A stretch of 64,000 nucleotides of DNA, taken from positions 1 through 64,000 of the forward strand of contig CAZDIU010000002.1 in the NCBI GenBank assembly GCA_964505535.1. Reading direction: 5' to 3'. Positions 34,310-43,144 of this stretch are shown here, piece by piece. The translations under genes and the position numbers were made by a program. Each line of letters starts with the position of its first letter. The first letter of the stretch is position 1. The notes beneath the pieces were generated by a model. The model did not search any database, had not been told where the DNA came from, and was given only the letters and a program-made list of their open reading frames with translations. Source of the DNA: JAABRU01 sp964505535. Lineage in GTDB: Bacteria; Desulfobacterota; Desulfobacteria; Desulfobacterales; Desulfococcaceae.

Positions 34310-34708
34310 TTACTTTCTAAATGCCTGCGAAAAGAACTGTCTGTCTTCTTCCATTCTTTTCTCCAGAAATTCTCTCTGCAACTCTTCCGGAAGATGTGCG
34401 TAACTTTTTGGGTCTCCGGGGATACAGCCTTTGAAGCGCGGGTCTCTGTCTGTGGGCAGATTGCCGGAAACCTCTGCTGTTCCCCCGGTGGGTTCATCCA
34501 CACCCGCTCCGTGGCAGGCGGCATAGAATTTCATTTTTTCTGCATCCCGCTCGTAAGCGTGTGTGGTCATTGCCTCTATCTGCCCATAGGTCAGACCGCC
34601 TTCTTTGAAGTTTTTCCGGTAGATGTCTTCAAGCCTGTACTGTCCGTACTGTCCGAGGAAGTAGGTGACGGCTTTGTCAAAGGCGTCTTCAGAAACAGCG
34701 GCTTCCAT
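34310..34708 (-). CDS. tail chaperone GT extension, read by -1 frameshift
   Basis: 132 codons from ATG, but no good ribosome site. The frame lies -1 to the preceding chaperone and is open across its end; a slip at the run of eight A (34728-34735, codons TTA AAA AAA ATA) joins them into one G-GT protein, as in lambda. Contains DKAVTYFLGQYGQYRLEDIYRKNF and a Pro/Glu-rich end. Required stoichiometrically for tape-measure loading in relatives. Confidence 0.75.
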   Translation of the reverse strand: MEAAVSEDAFDKAVTYFLGQYGQYRLEDIYRKNFKEGGLTYGQIEAMTTHAYERDAEKMKFYAACHGAGVDEPTGGTAEVSGNLPTDRDPRFKGCIPGDPKSYAHLPEELQREFLEKRMEEDRQFFSQAFRK

Positions 34709-35076
34709 CTCTCCGCCATCTCCGGTATTTTTTTTAATGCACCGGAGTAATTGACCTCGAACAGATGCTCGACAATAGACAGGAACTGGTCATTGTCGGT
34801 ATCGGCAAGCAGTTCCTCTCCTTTTTCTTCACCGCAGGTTGCATTGGTGAGAATCTGAGCGGCATTCTCCCGCAGGGTTTTCAGAACCAGACCCACCCAT
34901 ACTGTGCTTTTCCGGGCTTCCTCAATGCCAAGTCCGGAAGCGGACTGCACAGCCGAGAAGATCAGATCGGTCATGTTCAACTGTGCTGCCACAGACAGCG
35001 GATAAATGGTAATTTCTCTGATTTCCCGGATGCCCACAGGCATTTTTTTTACTTTCGGATTGAGTTCAGAACTCAT
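34591..35076 (-). CDS. tail assembly chaperone, G-like
   Basis: 161 residues: conserved-looking helical N-terminus (VGIREIREITIYPLSVAAQLNMTDLIFSAV) and a disordered Ser/Thr/Lys C-terminus (KPSPTSSDSTDSTGLKTSTG). That low-quality tail begins exactly after the A8 slippery run, as expected for the zero-frame end of a frameshifting G gene. Placed between the tail tube and the tape measure, the canonical position. Confidence 0.8.
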   Translation of the reverse strand: MSSELNPKVKKMPVGIREIREITIYPLSVAAQLNMTDLIFSAVQSASGLGIEEARKSTVWVGLVLKTLRENAAQILTNATCGEEKGEELLADTDNDQFLSIVEHLFEVNYSGALKKIPEMAERWKPLFLKTPLTKPSPTSSDSTDSTGLKTSTGKTSKKAV

Positions 35077-35085
35077 TTATGCTCC

Positions 35086-36009
35086 TTACGCGTTGGGGTT
35101 GATCCAGATCTCCCGGCCTGTGGGGTAATCATCCCATGCACTGTGTCCGCCTGCCACAGAGGAATCCGCACGGGTTCCCTCAAACTTCATGGGAATGTTG
35201 CCTTCGGTTTCCGCCTGAGAGACATCCACAGACGAAATCACCTGGGCGCGGGGCAGAATCACGGTGTAGGAATGACCGTATCCATACTGCTGCACAGCTT
35301 CAATCCGCACATACGCGGGAAGTCCGCCCACACCCAGTGCCACAGATCCGGAATAATCATCACTGTAATTGTCGGTTCCGGAAATGTACGCTGTGGTGCG
35401 GAAGGTGAAAATATCCCCTGCCGCCCATGTGCCTGTGAAGAAACTGGCCGGGATGGAAAAATACAGGTTGTTGGATGCGTCCGCATTCTGGGGTTCCATT
35501 GCGGCATCCAGCGCAGAGAAGGTATGCACCAAACCTTTGGTTTTGCTCAGAATGGCTCCTGCTGCGGCCCCGGTGAAGTACACGGTGAACTCATCGGAAA
35601 TGACACCGCCCAGATTGTTGACCGCGATGCTCTTGGTTCCGTCAATGGTTCCGGCTGTGCTGACAGGCACTCCGTTCACAGCGGTTGCAGAAACATCGGC
35701 AAAAATATCAATGCCGGATGCAAGAGCGAACATGCGCGGGGTGAATTCCAGAGCTGCTCCTTCCAGAGTGGTTTTGATGCTGGTGCATTCCTTGGCATCC
35801 ACGGTTTTGGGGAATCCGGATGTGAACTCGTAGTATTCACGGGCATCCGTGAACTTGGTGGAAGCCAGCGCTCCGAGGGAATGCGCCGAAGTCAGCACAG
35901 GGGTGTTGGTTGCGATGTTGACAGCAGACGGGCCTACACGGAGCTGCAGAAGCCCGAGCGGGCGGGTCAGTACATTTTGGGTTACAGGTCCTCTCACATT
36001 GATTGCCAT
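35086..36009 (-). CDS. major tail tube protein
   Basis: 307 residues, beta-rich, no Cys apart from one; AINVRGPVTQNVLTRPLGLLQLRVG N-terminus and repeated Gly/Ala/Thr strands. Preceded by the strongest ribosome site of the operon (ACGGGAGG), consistent with an abundant virion protein. Position just before the chaperone pair supports tail tube. Some Ig-like content (VNGVPVSTAGTIDGTKSIAVN) in the middle. Confidence 0.75.
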   Translation of the reverse strand: MAINVRGPVTQNVLTRPLGLLQLRVGPSAVNIATNTPVLTSAHSLGALASTKFTDAREYYEFTSGFPKTVDAKECTSIKTTLEGAALEFTPRMFALASGIDIFADVSATAVNGVPVSTAGTIDGTKSIAVNNLGGVISDEFTVYFTGAAAGAILSKTKGLVHTFSALDAAMEPQNADASNNLYFSIPASFFTGTWAAGDIFTFRTTAYISGTDNYSDDYSGSVALGVGGLPAYVRIEAVQQYGYGHSYTVILPRAQVISSVDVSQAETEGNIPMKFEGTRADSSVAGGHSAWDDYPTGREIWINPNA

Positions 36010-36042
36010 TGGGTTGCCTCCCGTTTTTGTGTGAGTTATGGG

Positions 36043-36615
36043 TTAATCATAAAATACAACTTCACCTGTGAGATACAGATGCGCTTCTGTTTTCCTGCGG
36101 AAGACAAGCCCTCTCAGAACTTTCCCCCCGCTTTTGATCCACAGGCCAAAAGCCTTTTGAATTTCTTTCGGGTTTCCGTTTTTAACGGCCCTGAGAACGC
36201 TCAGGGGCCGTCCGTTTCTCTCAAGTGCTCCAAGCCCGCAGTTGTAGGCAAAGCTGACCAGCGCATCAAACTGCCACTGCTCCGGGCCGTTTATATCGTG
36301 CCGCTCAAGTATGGCCGTCACGTTTGGGGCATACACTTCCAAATCTTCTGCCAGCATAGCCTCCGCCTCTTCCTCTGTCAGCGCCGGATACAGGGCATAG
36401 GCTTTTGCCCTGTCCTTTTCCCCTCTCAGGAACCGCCTTGTTTTCGGGTCTTTCAGGGCACGTCCCCAGCCGACAGTCCATACCCCCGCGGGGCATGGTT
36501 TCGGCTGCAGGCCGATCTGTGTCAAATCCCCGTCATGCAGGGATTCAAAATATTTTATGACCGCCCTGCATTTCTCAGACGGCCGCATTATGGCTGTTCC
36601 GGATTTTTCTGACAT
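36043..36615 (-). CDS. endolysin, GH24 lysozyme
   Basis: 190 residues. Cleaves the glycan of peptidoglycan at lysis. Catalytic region: KYFESLHDGDL with the Glu, then GVWTVGWG with the Thr, spacing as in phage lambdoid/T4-type lysozymes. Later QFDALVSFAYNCGLGALERN and LVFRRKTEAHLYLTG complete the fold. No signal peptide, so it needs the holin encoded just upstream. Overlaps the holin gene by 28 bp. Confidence 0.92.
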   Translation of the reverse strand: MSEKSGTAIMRPSEKCRAVIKYFESLHDGDLTQIGLQPKPCPAGVWTVGWGRALKDPKTRRFLRGEKDRAKAYALYPALTEEEAEAMLAEDLEVYAPNVTAILERHDINGPEQWQFDALVSFAYNCGLGALERNGRPLSVLRAVKNGNPKEIQKAFGLWIKSGGKVLRGLVFRRKTEAHLYLTGEVVFYD

Positions 36616-36791
36616 ATTTTTTCTCCTGCTTTTGCCTCAATATACTGTTTTCCGGTGATGATAAAATTCACGAACGGCACAGTGAAAATAAAAATGGTCG
36701 GATCGCTCAGATGCCAACTGAGCGCAAAGGACAGAATCAGCATGGTGTATGCCGTGAATTTTGAACAGGTTATGTACAGGCTCCATTTCAT
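36588..36791 (-). CDS. putative holin
   Basis: 67 residues with two hydrophobic segments (YTMLILSFALSWHL and PTIFIFTVPFVNFII) and a charged C-terminus (GKQYIEAKAGEKICQKN), directly before and overlapping the lysozyme. Start 36791 on an ATGA overlap. Size, topology and position fit a class II holin. Confidence 0.7.
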   Translation of the reverse strand: MKWSLYITCSKFTAYTMLILSFALSWHLSDPTIFIFTVPFVNFIITGKQYIEAKAGEKICQKNPEQP

Positions 36792-37328
36792 TTGTTTTCC
36801 TTCTGATTTTTGTCCGTCCATTTGTTGATGGACTTGCTGCCTGAACTTGCCAGTTTCTGATCAAGCCAGGTTTCCGTGTCTTTGAAAGCACTGTTACGCG
36901 GAAAGATGATGTTGCACTGCACACTGTTCTTTGCGATCATGTCAGACAGCAGTTCAATGAATTCTTTTTCAAAACATTTGTTGCAATATTCGCATGTGGT
37001 CAGGTCAAATACAATTGCCTCGCCAAGTTCCCTGTGCTTTTTCACTTTTTCCGACACATACCCGATAAACCCTTTCGGGTTCATCATGCAGTTCGGCGGG
37101 AACTGATAGACCACCTTTGTTCTGAGTGCATATCGCTGTATCGGAACGGCAGACTTAAACACATCTTCCAGTTTCTTTTTCCCCAGAAGAACAAGAACAA
37201 TGCCTGCCGCGTTCGCCTTCCAGAAGTCTCTGAAAATAAATAAAAAAAAAAAGAAACAAAACAACAGACAGGATGCGTGTCGTTACACTGAGCGCCTCAA
37301 AATATTTTATAAACTCCTGCACATTCAT
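36788..37328 (-). CDS. membrane protein with frameshift in a T11 run
   Basis: Two frames make one protein. ATG 37328 (ATGA overlap with the upstream gene) reads MNVQEFIKYFEALSVTTRI and a hydrophobic start, but a run of eleven T (37242-37252 as A on +) throws it into a short end. The -1/+1 frame from the same run continues the membrane helix and goes on to a cytoplasmic domain of about 120 residues (IVFDLTTCEYCNKCFEKEF, WLDQKLASSG). One T more or less restores it. Either phase variation, programmed slippage, or a sequencing error. The cytoplasmic part has no family I can name; its upstream partner is a sensor. Confidence 0.6.
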
Positions 37329-38044
37329 AATTTCCTGTCTGCCACTGACATAACAGCTCCCACTGCAAGGCTTATCAATACAATTCTGCGAAAAATTTCA
37401 TCGCGGATGAGCTTCAGTTCCTTCAGATCAAAAGAGACGATGAAATAGCCCCATACCTTATCCCCGATAATTATCTGGCTCCCCACATAACCGGTGTTCC
37501 CAATCTGCAGCATGGAATTGATAACCTTGTCAATATCCTTGTGATACGGGAAAAAACGGTGGCTGTAATTTTCTGCATCCAATACTTTGTCCCCTGTGTA
37601 ATATCCCCACAGGGAATCTGTGTTGTACCCGCGGTCCATCCCTGTGGGCACATAGCCTTCCCGGTCTGTTATGATTGCCCTGTAAGTGCTGTTGCTGTAT
37701 CTTTTTTCAAGTTCATTCAGGCTTCTGGTCAGAATGGAACTGCTCATATATCCGGCAGACCACAGTTCTGTTTCTGTATTTTCCGCATTCGCCAGAAAAA
37801 ACCTTTTTTTCTTTTCCTCGTCTGTGAATTTGTAATAGCCTGTTATCCAAAGGTATTCTTTGTTTGCAAACTTTTCAAGAATCTGTGATACAACCGCTGC
37901 CCCCATCCGGCTCCAGTGCTTGGCAAATTTCCAAACCGTGTTTGACTGATTGGCAAATTCAATATGTCCGTATATGCCGAAAAAGAAAACGCACAGAAGC
38001 ACAGAAAACAGCGGGAGAAGAATATGTTTTTTGTATTCCATCAT
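37325..38044 (-). CDS. membrane sensor-like protein (Cache-like), no output domain
   Basis: 239 residues: N-terminal membrane helix (ILLPLFSVLLCVFFFGIYG), an exported domain of about 170 residues (TYRAIITDREGYVPTG, MLQIGNTGYVGSQIIIGDKVWGYFIVSFDL) resembling dCache ligand-binding domains, and a second helix (IVLISLAVGAVMSVA) ending at once. Normally such a domain is fused to a kinase, cyclase or MCP; here it stops. It overlaps the next gene, which could supply the cytoplasmic part. Very odd within a head-tail operon; a lysogenic-conversion (moron) or host-sensing role is inference. Confidence 0.65.
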   Translation of the reverse strand: MMEYKKHILLPLFSVLLCVFFFGIYGHIEFANQSNTVWKFAKHWSRMGAAVVSQILEKFANKEYLWITGYYKFTDEEKKKRFFLANAENTETELWSAGYMSSSILTRSLNELEKRYSNSTYRAIITDREGYVPTGMDRGYNTDSLWGYYTGDKVLDAENYSHRFFPYHKDIDKVINSMLQIGNTGYVGSQIIIGDKVWGYFIVSFDLKELKLIRDEIFRRIVLISLAVGAVMSVADRKL

Positions 38045-38526
38045 GCTTTGCACGCAAACCGCAGACGCACGGTTATCTGTTTGTATTTGGTTCCGTCCGT
38101 GTCTGCTGATATTCCGGACTCAATTACGGAATCCTGTGTCATGATATTGATGACTTCCGACCAGGGGATCAGCTCCGGTTCCTCTTCCGGTTCAGTTGGA
38201 ACCGTGTACTGCGGAGTGGTGTCATACACTTTGATACTGCCGGTGAGCAGATCCATCACGCTGTCCCGCAGAGCACTGAGGGCAATGCCGTCCGGATCAT
38301 TGCGGGAACACAGAATAATATTGATGACCATCAGAGACAGGCGGTTGCTGTCCATTTCACTCATATCATTCTGAATCACAACCCACTGCGCATCAGTATC
38401 AGAAGGCGCATCCAGTCCGGTATCAAACAGCAGGGGAATGGACAGTGCCGTAACAATGCCGTCCGTGAAATGCTTGATTACGGACAGCCGGATGTGCTTT
38501 TCCTGTGCCGTGATGTGCAGGGTCAT
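38041..38526 (-). CDS. tail terminator-like protein
   Basis: 161 residues with IRLSVIKHFTDGIVTAL near the start and QWVVIQNDMSEMDSNRLSLMVINIILC, then ALRDSVMDLLTG, as in gpU-type tail terminators. Position between the head-tail joining genes and the tail tube fits. ATGA overlap with neighbours. Confidence 0.6.
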   Translation of the reverse strand: MTLHITAQEKHIRLSVIKHFTDGIVTALSIPLLFDTGLDAPSDTDAQWVVIQNDMSEMDSNRLSLMVINIILCSRNDPDGIALSALRDSVMDLLTGSIKVYDTTPQYTVPTEPEEEPELIPWSEVINIMTQDSVIESGISADTDGTKYKQITVRLRFACKA

Positions 38527-38720
38527 GTGTCCAATCCCTTTAAAATGGTTTGGAGATTGGGATAAAACTGATTGGTGACAAACACTGCTGCGTCTTCAAG
38601 TTCAGGATTTGTATAGGCAATGTCCGCCTGTGAAAGAAATCTTTCCAGCTTGCGGATTTCCTGCTCTGAAAATTCTATGATAACAGCAATGTCTCTGGGT
38701 TCCACTTTAACGAGTTTCAA
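38523..38720 (-). CDS. small virion-region protein
   Basis: 65 residues, acidic, helical; no recognised family. Four bases overlap the downstream gene. Confidence 0.55.
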   Translation of the reverse strand: MKLVKVEPRDIAVIIEFSEQEIRKLERFLSQADIAYTNPELEDAAVFVTNQFYPNLQTILKGLDT

Positions 38721-38723
38721 TCG

Positions 38724-39209
38724 TCACTTCCAATTCTGCGTAATATTCTGAAACGCACTGGTGCAAAGTTTTTCCCATTTCGGCTGATACACATCCGCCG
38801 CGGGACTGAACAGAGGCCGGGGTTTTCTGCCGCCCAATCCCTCTTCCACTGCAAGCCCGTATTCTTCCACAGACTGACCGGAAAAATTCACAGAACCCGG
38901 TTTCACACCGCCTGCCCATGTGTTCTCGTCTATCTTGATGACAGACAGACTTGCCCGCAATGCTCCGGTCAGTCTCCAGAAATCCAGATGTCCGACTGCC
39001 TGCTGCTTCCATGTTTCATATCCGGGATCGTAAGCCGGATAGCGCACGGGAAAGCTCTGGCTTACTATCATGTCAAATACGCTCTGCCGGTATTCAGCGG
39101 CTCCGGTGTAAGAAAGATTCCGGGCAGTCATAAGAGCAGACTGAACCATTTTTGTCATGGCTGTTTCCAGTCTGCGGATATCCGCATCCCTGAAGCGCAC
39201 GGAAATCAT
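38724..39209 (-). CDS. head-tail joining/tail completion protein, HK97 gp10-like
   Basis: 161 residues. SVRFRDADIRRLETAMTKMVQSALMTARN, then YETWKQQAVGHLDFWRLTGALRASL and PLFSPAADVYQPKWEKL resemble phage minor tail/neck proteins (gp10/virion morphogenesis). Start 39209 is set by the ATGA overlap; the longer frame is unlikely. Confidence 0.55.
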   Translation of the reverse strand: MISVRFRDADIRRLETAMTKMVQSALMTARNLSYTGAAEYRQSVFDMIVSQSFPVRYPAYDPGYETWKQQAVGHLDFWRLTGALRASLSVIKIDENTWAGGVKPGSVNFSGQSVEEYGLAVEEGLGGRKPRPLFSPAADVYQPKWEKLCTSAFQNITQNWK

Positions 39210-39778
39210 CTGGTATCCTCTGCAAGTGCGGCAATGGCAATGCCGGGATAGTCTCTGGTACGTACTGTTGCAACCTGCCATACCTCCGAACCAATCCGGA
39301 CACGATCCCCGGACTGCACATCGTGAGAAGCAGGCAGATACAAATCATTGGCATTGATGACAATGTTTCCTATCCGTCCAATGGATAAACTCATGAACCC
39401 GTAAGCAGGGTTCACAATTTCGGTTTCCACAACAGTCTGCTGGTAACTCACCGGATCGCGGACATGGGTCAGGCGCACAATCTGCGCTGTCACGTTTGCC
39501 ATAAACAGCAGGCATTCATATTCATACGGCCCGTTCTCAAACACTGCCGGGACTTTGCTGAGAACCAGAAAATCCGCATTCACCGAGGCAATGCGGACAA
39601 CACTGCCTGCGACTGCGGCAGAGGACGCGGGAAAGAATGCCCGGCGCAGATACGGGTTGCCCATGTCCTGTTCCGTGTCAATGTACTGGTCATCTGTCCA
39701 TGTTCCGTTTTCATAAATCTGAATCCGGGAACCGATCTCCGCGTACACATCCGCAATGTCTTCGGCCAGTGTGCTCAT
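39206..39778 (-). CDS. head completion/neck protein
   Basis: 190 residues, mostly beta; contains SGDRVRIGSEVWQVATVRTRDYPG, a small barrel-like end typical of head-tail stopper proteins. Start 39778 chosen after the previous stop; in-frame upstream ATG overlaps the previous gene deeply. Confidence 0.5.
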   Translation of the reverse strand: MSTLAEDIADVYAEIGSRIQIYENGTWTDDQYIDTEQDMGNPYLRRAFFPASSAAVAGSVVRIASVNADFLVLSKVPAVFENGPYEYECLLFMANVTAQIVRLTHVRDPVSYQQTVVETEIVNPAYGFMSLSIGRIGNIVINANDLYLPASHDVQSGDRVRIGSEVWQVATVRTRDYPGIAIAALAEDTR

Positions 39779-39785
39779 ATCATTC

Positions 39786-40250
39786 TCATTCAATATCTCC
39801 GGGCCACAGGGACGGTTCACCTATGGTTTCATTGCCGAACCCGTCATAGGTGAGTCCTGTCCCTATTGCAACGCCGAACATCTCCGCTGCTTCCAGACCT
39901 GTCATATCCTCATTGTCTTTGAACTCCTGCCATTTGGCATCCAGTTCTGCAATCATATCCCGCAGATGTTCCCACTGCTGTTGCAATGAGAACGACTTGG
40001 CCTGAAACTTCATGGCCTTGTCCAGCAGAAGATAATTGAGCAGATGACGGCGGCACCGATCCGTGAACCAGCGGATCTGCGTTTTGTCTGTCAGAGGGAG
40101 AGACCACCCGGTCTCCCCCCCTGCATCAGAAATCGCATTGTCCGAGTCCGTGACTGTATCTGCATCTGTTTCCGGATACCGGAAGGTCAGGCTGTCTGCC
40201 AGAGATTTCAGGCTGGCATACAGGCGGGGAATGAGTTCGTCATGCGTCAT
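39786..40250 (-). CDS. head-tail adaptor-like protein
   Basis: 154 residues, helical: HDELIPRLYASLKSLADSL, then IRWFTDRCRRHLLNYLLLDKAMKF and QQQWEHLRDMIAELDAKW. The helical make-up and position right after the capsid genes fit a connector/adaptor. Confidence 0.55.
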   Translation of the reverse strand: MTHDELIPRLYASLKSLADSLTFRYPETDADTVTDSDNAISDAGGETGWSLPLTDKTQIRWFTDRCRRHLLNYLLLDKAMKFQAKSFSLQQQWEHLRDMIAELDAKWQEFKDNEDMTGLEAAEMFGVAIGTGLTYDGFGNETIGEPSLWPGDIE

Positions 40251-40493
40251 TTATCTTCTTTTCCGTTTCACCGGTTCCGGTTCTTCCGGTTCGGATTCTG
40301 CTGCAGGAGTTTCAAACTCCGGTTCCGGAGGAAGGGAAGCAGGCAGAACCGGTTTGATTTTTGCAATCAGTACCAGCCCTGACACAGCTTCCGGTTCGAG
40401 TTCAGCGAACTCTGCTGTATTTTCCTCAAAAGATTCGCCCTGATCAAATATCCGGGAGCCTTTCAGGGTCTGGAGAACTGTCAGTTTCCGCAT
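40251..40493 (-). CDS. small Pro/Glu-rich head protein
   Basis: 80 residues; a short folded N-terminus (KLTVLQTLKGSRIFDQGE) followed by a Pro/Glu-rich, basic-ended tail (EEPEPVKRKRR). Directly abuts the adaptor gene. Similar small proteins sit beside capsid genes in other siphoviruses. Confidence 0.55.
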   Translation of the reverse strand: MRKLTVLQTLKGSRIFDQGESFEENTAEFAELEPEAVSGLVLIAKIKPVLPASLPPEPEFETPAAESEPEEPEPVKRKRR

Positions 40494-40502
40494 GATTCCA
40501 CC

Positions 40503-41720
40503 TTACATGGCTGTCAGGATATAAACTGCATCCGGGTTGTACAGCACAGGCAGTCCTTTATCCTGCACACGGATGAACACGCCGTCCGGGTCCCATGTCT
40601 CCTTCCTGTCCACCTGCATTCCGTAGGTTCCGTTCAGGCCGAAGGGAGCGCGTTTGAACTCGCAGCTTTTTGTCCCCTGCACTTCCGGAGCGAACATGGT
40701 GAAGGTGTTGGTCGGGATAAACTTGCGGGTGACATACACGCAGGTTTTCAGTGCCTTGTAACTGTTGGTCGGTGCGACAGAAACCGTGATGGTGGACGCA
40801 TTGGCATCCACGGATGCGATGACCAGTTTTTCCCGTTTGTTTTCTTCGGGGCAGTAGATATACAGACTGTCCCCCGCAGCATAATCCATTGCCTCATCCA
40901 CGCTGAACACGGTTGTGGAGCCTCCGGTCACATTGGCAATCAGCCACGACCGGATCTGGAACATCTCATCATAAATGACAAAGGTGATCCCCAGCAGATC
41001 CGACAGCACCTCTTTGGGCCGTGCGTACAGATCCCCGTTGCCGTATGCGCTTTTTTCCAGAATCTTCTGAATGTTCGCATCTTTCAGCATGGTGTAGAGC
41101 AGTTCGGTCGTGAGATAGGCTTCCGCATAGGCTGCGCCGGAGTCATTCTGCAAAGCAAGTTTGGCCGCAAGGATGTCTCCAATCATGTCCGAAGAGGTTC
41201 CGGAACCCCATTTGTAATCCGTGGTCAGCGTGACTTTGTGGTCAGCGGGAATGCCATAATCCACGCTGATTTTCACGTCATTGGGCTGTACATAGGTAAA
41301 TCCGCCTTTGGTGATCATCTGAGCGATCATCCATTCTTTCCTGCGCCGGTTCCGGTTTTCCAGATCCGTCATCTGGCGGGCCAGATATTCCTGTGCAGTC
41401 TGTTTGGCAAGGGTGCCGGGCTTGCGGAGCTTGTTCAGGAAGTCGGACCCGAAGTGCATCCGCTCTTTCCAGTAGGCAACGCTCAGTTTGTGCAGGCCGT
41501 ACCCGCCGGGCGAGGTTTCCTTGGATTCGGAATCCGGAGCCGCAAAAGGCGCAAGCCCCCGGCTGCCCACAAAAGATTCCCATTCCGCGGTGTCACCTTC
41601 CAGATCCGCTTCTGCGAACTGGTTGGAGAAATACAGGTCAGGCGGCATAACGAACCGCTCGACCAGTCCCTGCAAAGTCGTCAACCTGAGTTCAGGTATG
41701 TCATTGATGGAAACAGGCAT
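40503..41720 (-). CDS. major capsid protein, lambda gpE-like
   Basis: 405 residues. DTAEWESFVGSRGLAPFAAPDS, then AYWKERMHFGSDFLNKLRKPG with LENRNRRRKEWMIAQMI (long spine-like helix region), and GTKSCEFKRAPFGLNGTYGMQVDRKETWDPDGVFIRVQDKGLPVLYNP at the end match the gpE branch of HK97-fold capsids. Size is right (lambda E 341, relatives to 400). Follows protease-scaffold and a probable decoration gene. Confidence 0.85.
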   Translation of the reverse strand: MPVSINDIPELRLTTLQGLVERFVMPPDLYFSNQFAEADLEGDTAEWESFVGSRGLAPFAAPDSESKETSPGGYGLHKLSVAYWKERMHFGSDFLNKLRKPGTLAKQTAQEYLARQMTDLENRNRRRKEWMIAQMITKGGFTYVQPNDVKISVDYGIPADHKVTLTTDYKWGSGTSSDMIGDILAAKLALQNDSGAAYAEAYLTTELLYTMLKDANIQKILEKSAYGNGDLYARPKEVLSDLLGITFVIYDEMFQIRSWLIANVTGGSTTVFSVDEAMDYAAGDSLYIYCPEENKREKLVIASVDANASTITVSVAPTNSYKALKTCVYVTRKFIPTNTFTMFAPEVQGTKSCEFKRAPFGLNGTYGMQVDRKETWDPDGVFIRVQDKGLPVLYNPDAVYILTAM

Positions 41721-41746
41721 ATGATCCTCTCCTTATAATGGCCTGC

Positions 41747-42457
41747 CTATTTCAGCAGGGTGTATTTTCCGTGGTCAACCGTGCCCAGATCTGTCTTTGC
41801 CTCGGAAGTCAGATTGATGAGCATGTCTGTGTACAGCATTGCATTGGACAGAATGATGTTCCGCTGCCCACCCTTTGCATTCACGCCCTCACCGGTGTCC
41901 GTGCCGCTTTCCAGAATGCCCTTTGCCTGGGTGAACGGGGCGGTGGCTTTGGTTTTGATGTAAACCCAAGCCGAATTTGCCACAGTGAAGTCAGTGGTGA
42001 CGTTGTTGGTCACGGTCAGCACAGCTTTGTAGCTGTAAGTTGTCCGGTCAATGGCTGTAATCGCACCAAGGTCAACTGCGCTTGCACCGTTGGTGGCAGA
42101 ATCCGCAACAGCCAGTTCATCTCCCACAGCAAACTTGTAAGAATCTGTCATGAGAATATGCACTGCCGTGCTCGCGGCTCCGTCCACCATCAGATACGCA
42201 GCACCAATGGCAGGCAGATCCCCGCCTGCCACAGGAGTTACCGGAACATAGGGCACGTAGGAGTTCTTGCGGGTTCCGGCCAGCACTGTGGCAATCACTG
42301 CCCCTTGGGGGACAATGCCGTATCCGGCCACCATGGTGATGTCATTGCGGAGAGCCTGGTCGAATTTGGATTTGAAGATCCGCTTGGGATCAATTTCCGT
42401 TCCCCGGACAACATACGGCGTGTCGCCGTATCCGGGCGTCCTTGTGATGTAGTCCAT
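41747..42457 (-). CDS. probable head decoration protein
   Basis: 236 residues, beta-rich, low in charged residues, with a GGDLPAIGAAYLMVDGAA segment near the middle. Lies between scaffold and capsid genes, where lambda gpD or DUF2190-type decoration proteins are encoded. Family not certain. Confidence 0.6.
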   Translation of the reverse strand: MDYITRTPGYGDTPYVVRGTEIDPKRIFKSKFDQALRNDITMVAGYGIVPQGAVIATVLAGTRKNSYVPYVPVTPVAGGDLPAIGAAYLMVDGAASTAVHILMTDSYKFAVGDELAVADSATNGASAVDLGAITAIDRTTYSYKAVLTVTNNVTTDFTVANSAWVYIKTKATAPFTQAKGILESGTDTGEGVNAKGGQRNIILSNAMLYTDMLINLTSEAKTDLGTVDHGKYTLLK

Positions 42458-42460
42458 TGC

Positions 42461-43144
42461 TTATCTCCTCCCCCGGACGCTTGCTCCGGCTTTTTTGGCA
42501 AACTGTGCCATACGGTCGATCAGATCTTCGTCTCTGCGTTCCTCAAAACTGTCCCGGCTGACATAGGTTCCGCCGCCTCCGGAAAACATGCCGTCCCAGT
42601 CTTTCAGTTCAATGTCCACAGCCTTTGTGAACTTCGCATGATCCAGCACACCGTGTTTCATGAACCTGGTGAAGGGAACGCCCATTTTGATTTTCTCGTA
42701 TTTGTCCGCAGGAATGTCCGTGTCTGCAAACCGGTCAGCCCAGATCAGATCCGCTTCTGCTTTCACAGCTTTCATCTCGGCGCGGGCAAGACGCTTTTCC
42801 ATGTCGTACTGATGGCGCCGCATGGCTGCTGCCTCCCCGCTGGAAGGAGCGGCTTCGGCCAGCAGTTCCGGGAACTGCTTTTTGATCTGATCCAGCAGGG
42901 ATTTTGCCTCTTCCAGAGTCATGGTTTTTTCCTCGGATGTGGTTTCATCCGAAGGAGCATCTCCGGCCACTTCCTCTTTCACTTCCGCGACCACTTCGGG
43001 CACGATTTCCTGTACAATCTCCTCTTTCACCTGCTCGACCACAGCAGGAACAATCTGCTCCTGCACCTGTGCTGCAATCTCAGGAACCAGATCCTGAAAC
43101 ATGTTTCTCAGTTCTTTCAGGTCGTCTTTGGAAAATCTTGTCAT
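42461..43144 (-). CDS. nested scaffold protein from internal start
   Basis: In-frame ATG at 43144 inside the protease gene (199 codons from its start) has a perfect ribosome site. The sequence AACGGGAGGCAACCCAATG is identical over 19 bases to that in front of the tail-tube gene at 36009, so the site was duplicated. The product, about 227 residues beginning MTRFSKDDLKEL, is the coiled-coil scaffold without the protease. Confidence 0.75.
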   Translation of the reverse strand: MTRFSKDDLKELRNMFQDLVPEIAAQVQEQIVPAVVEQVKEEIVQEIVPEVVAEVKEEVAGDAPSDETTSEEKTMTLEEAKSLLDQIKKQFPELLAEAAPSSGEAAAMRRHQYDMEKRLARAEMKAVKAEADLIWADRFADTDIPADKYEKIKMGVPFTRFMKHGVLDHAKFTKAVDIELKDWDGMFSGGGGTYVSRDSFEERRDEDLIDRMAQFAKKAGASVRGRR

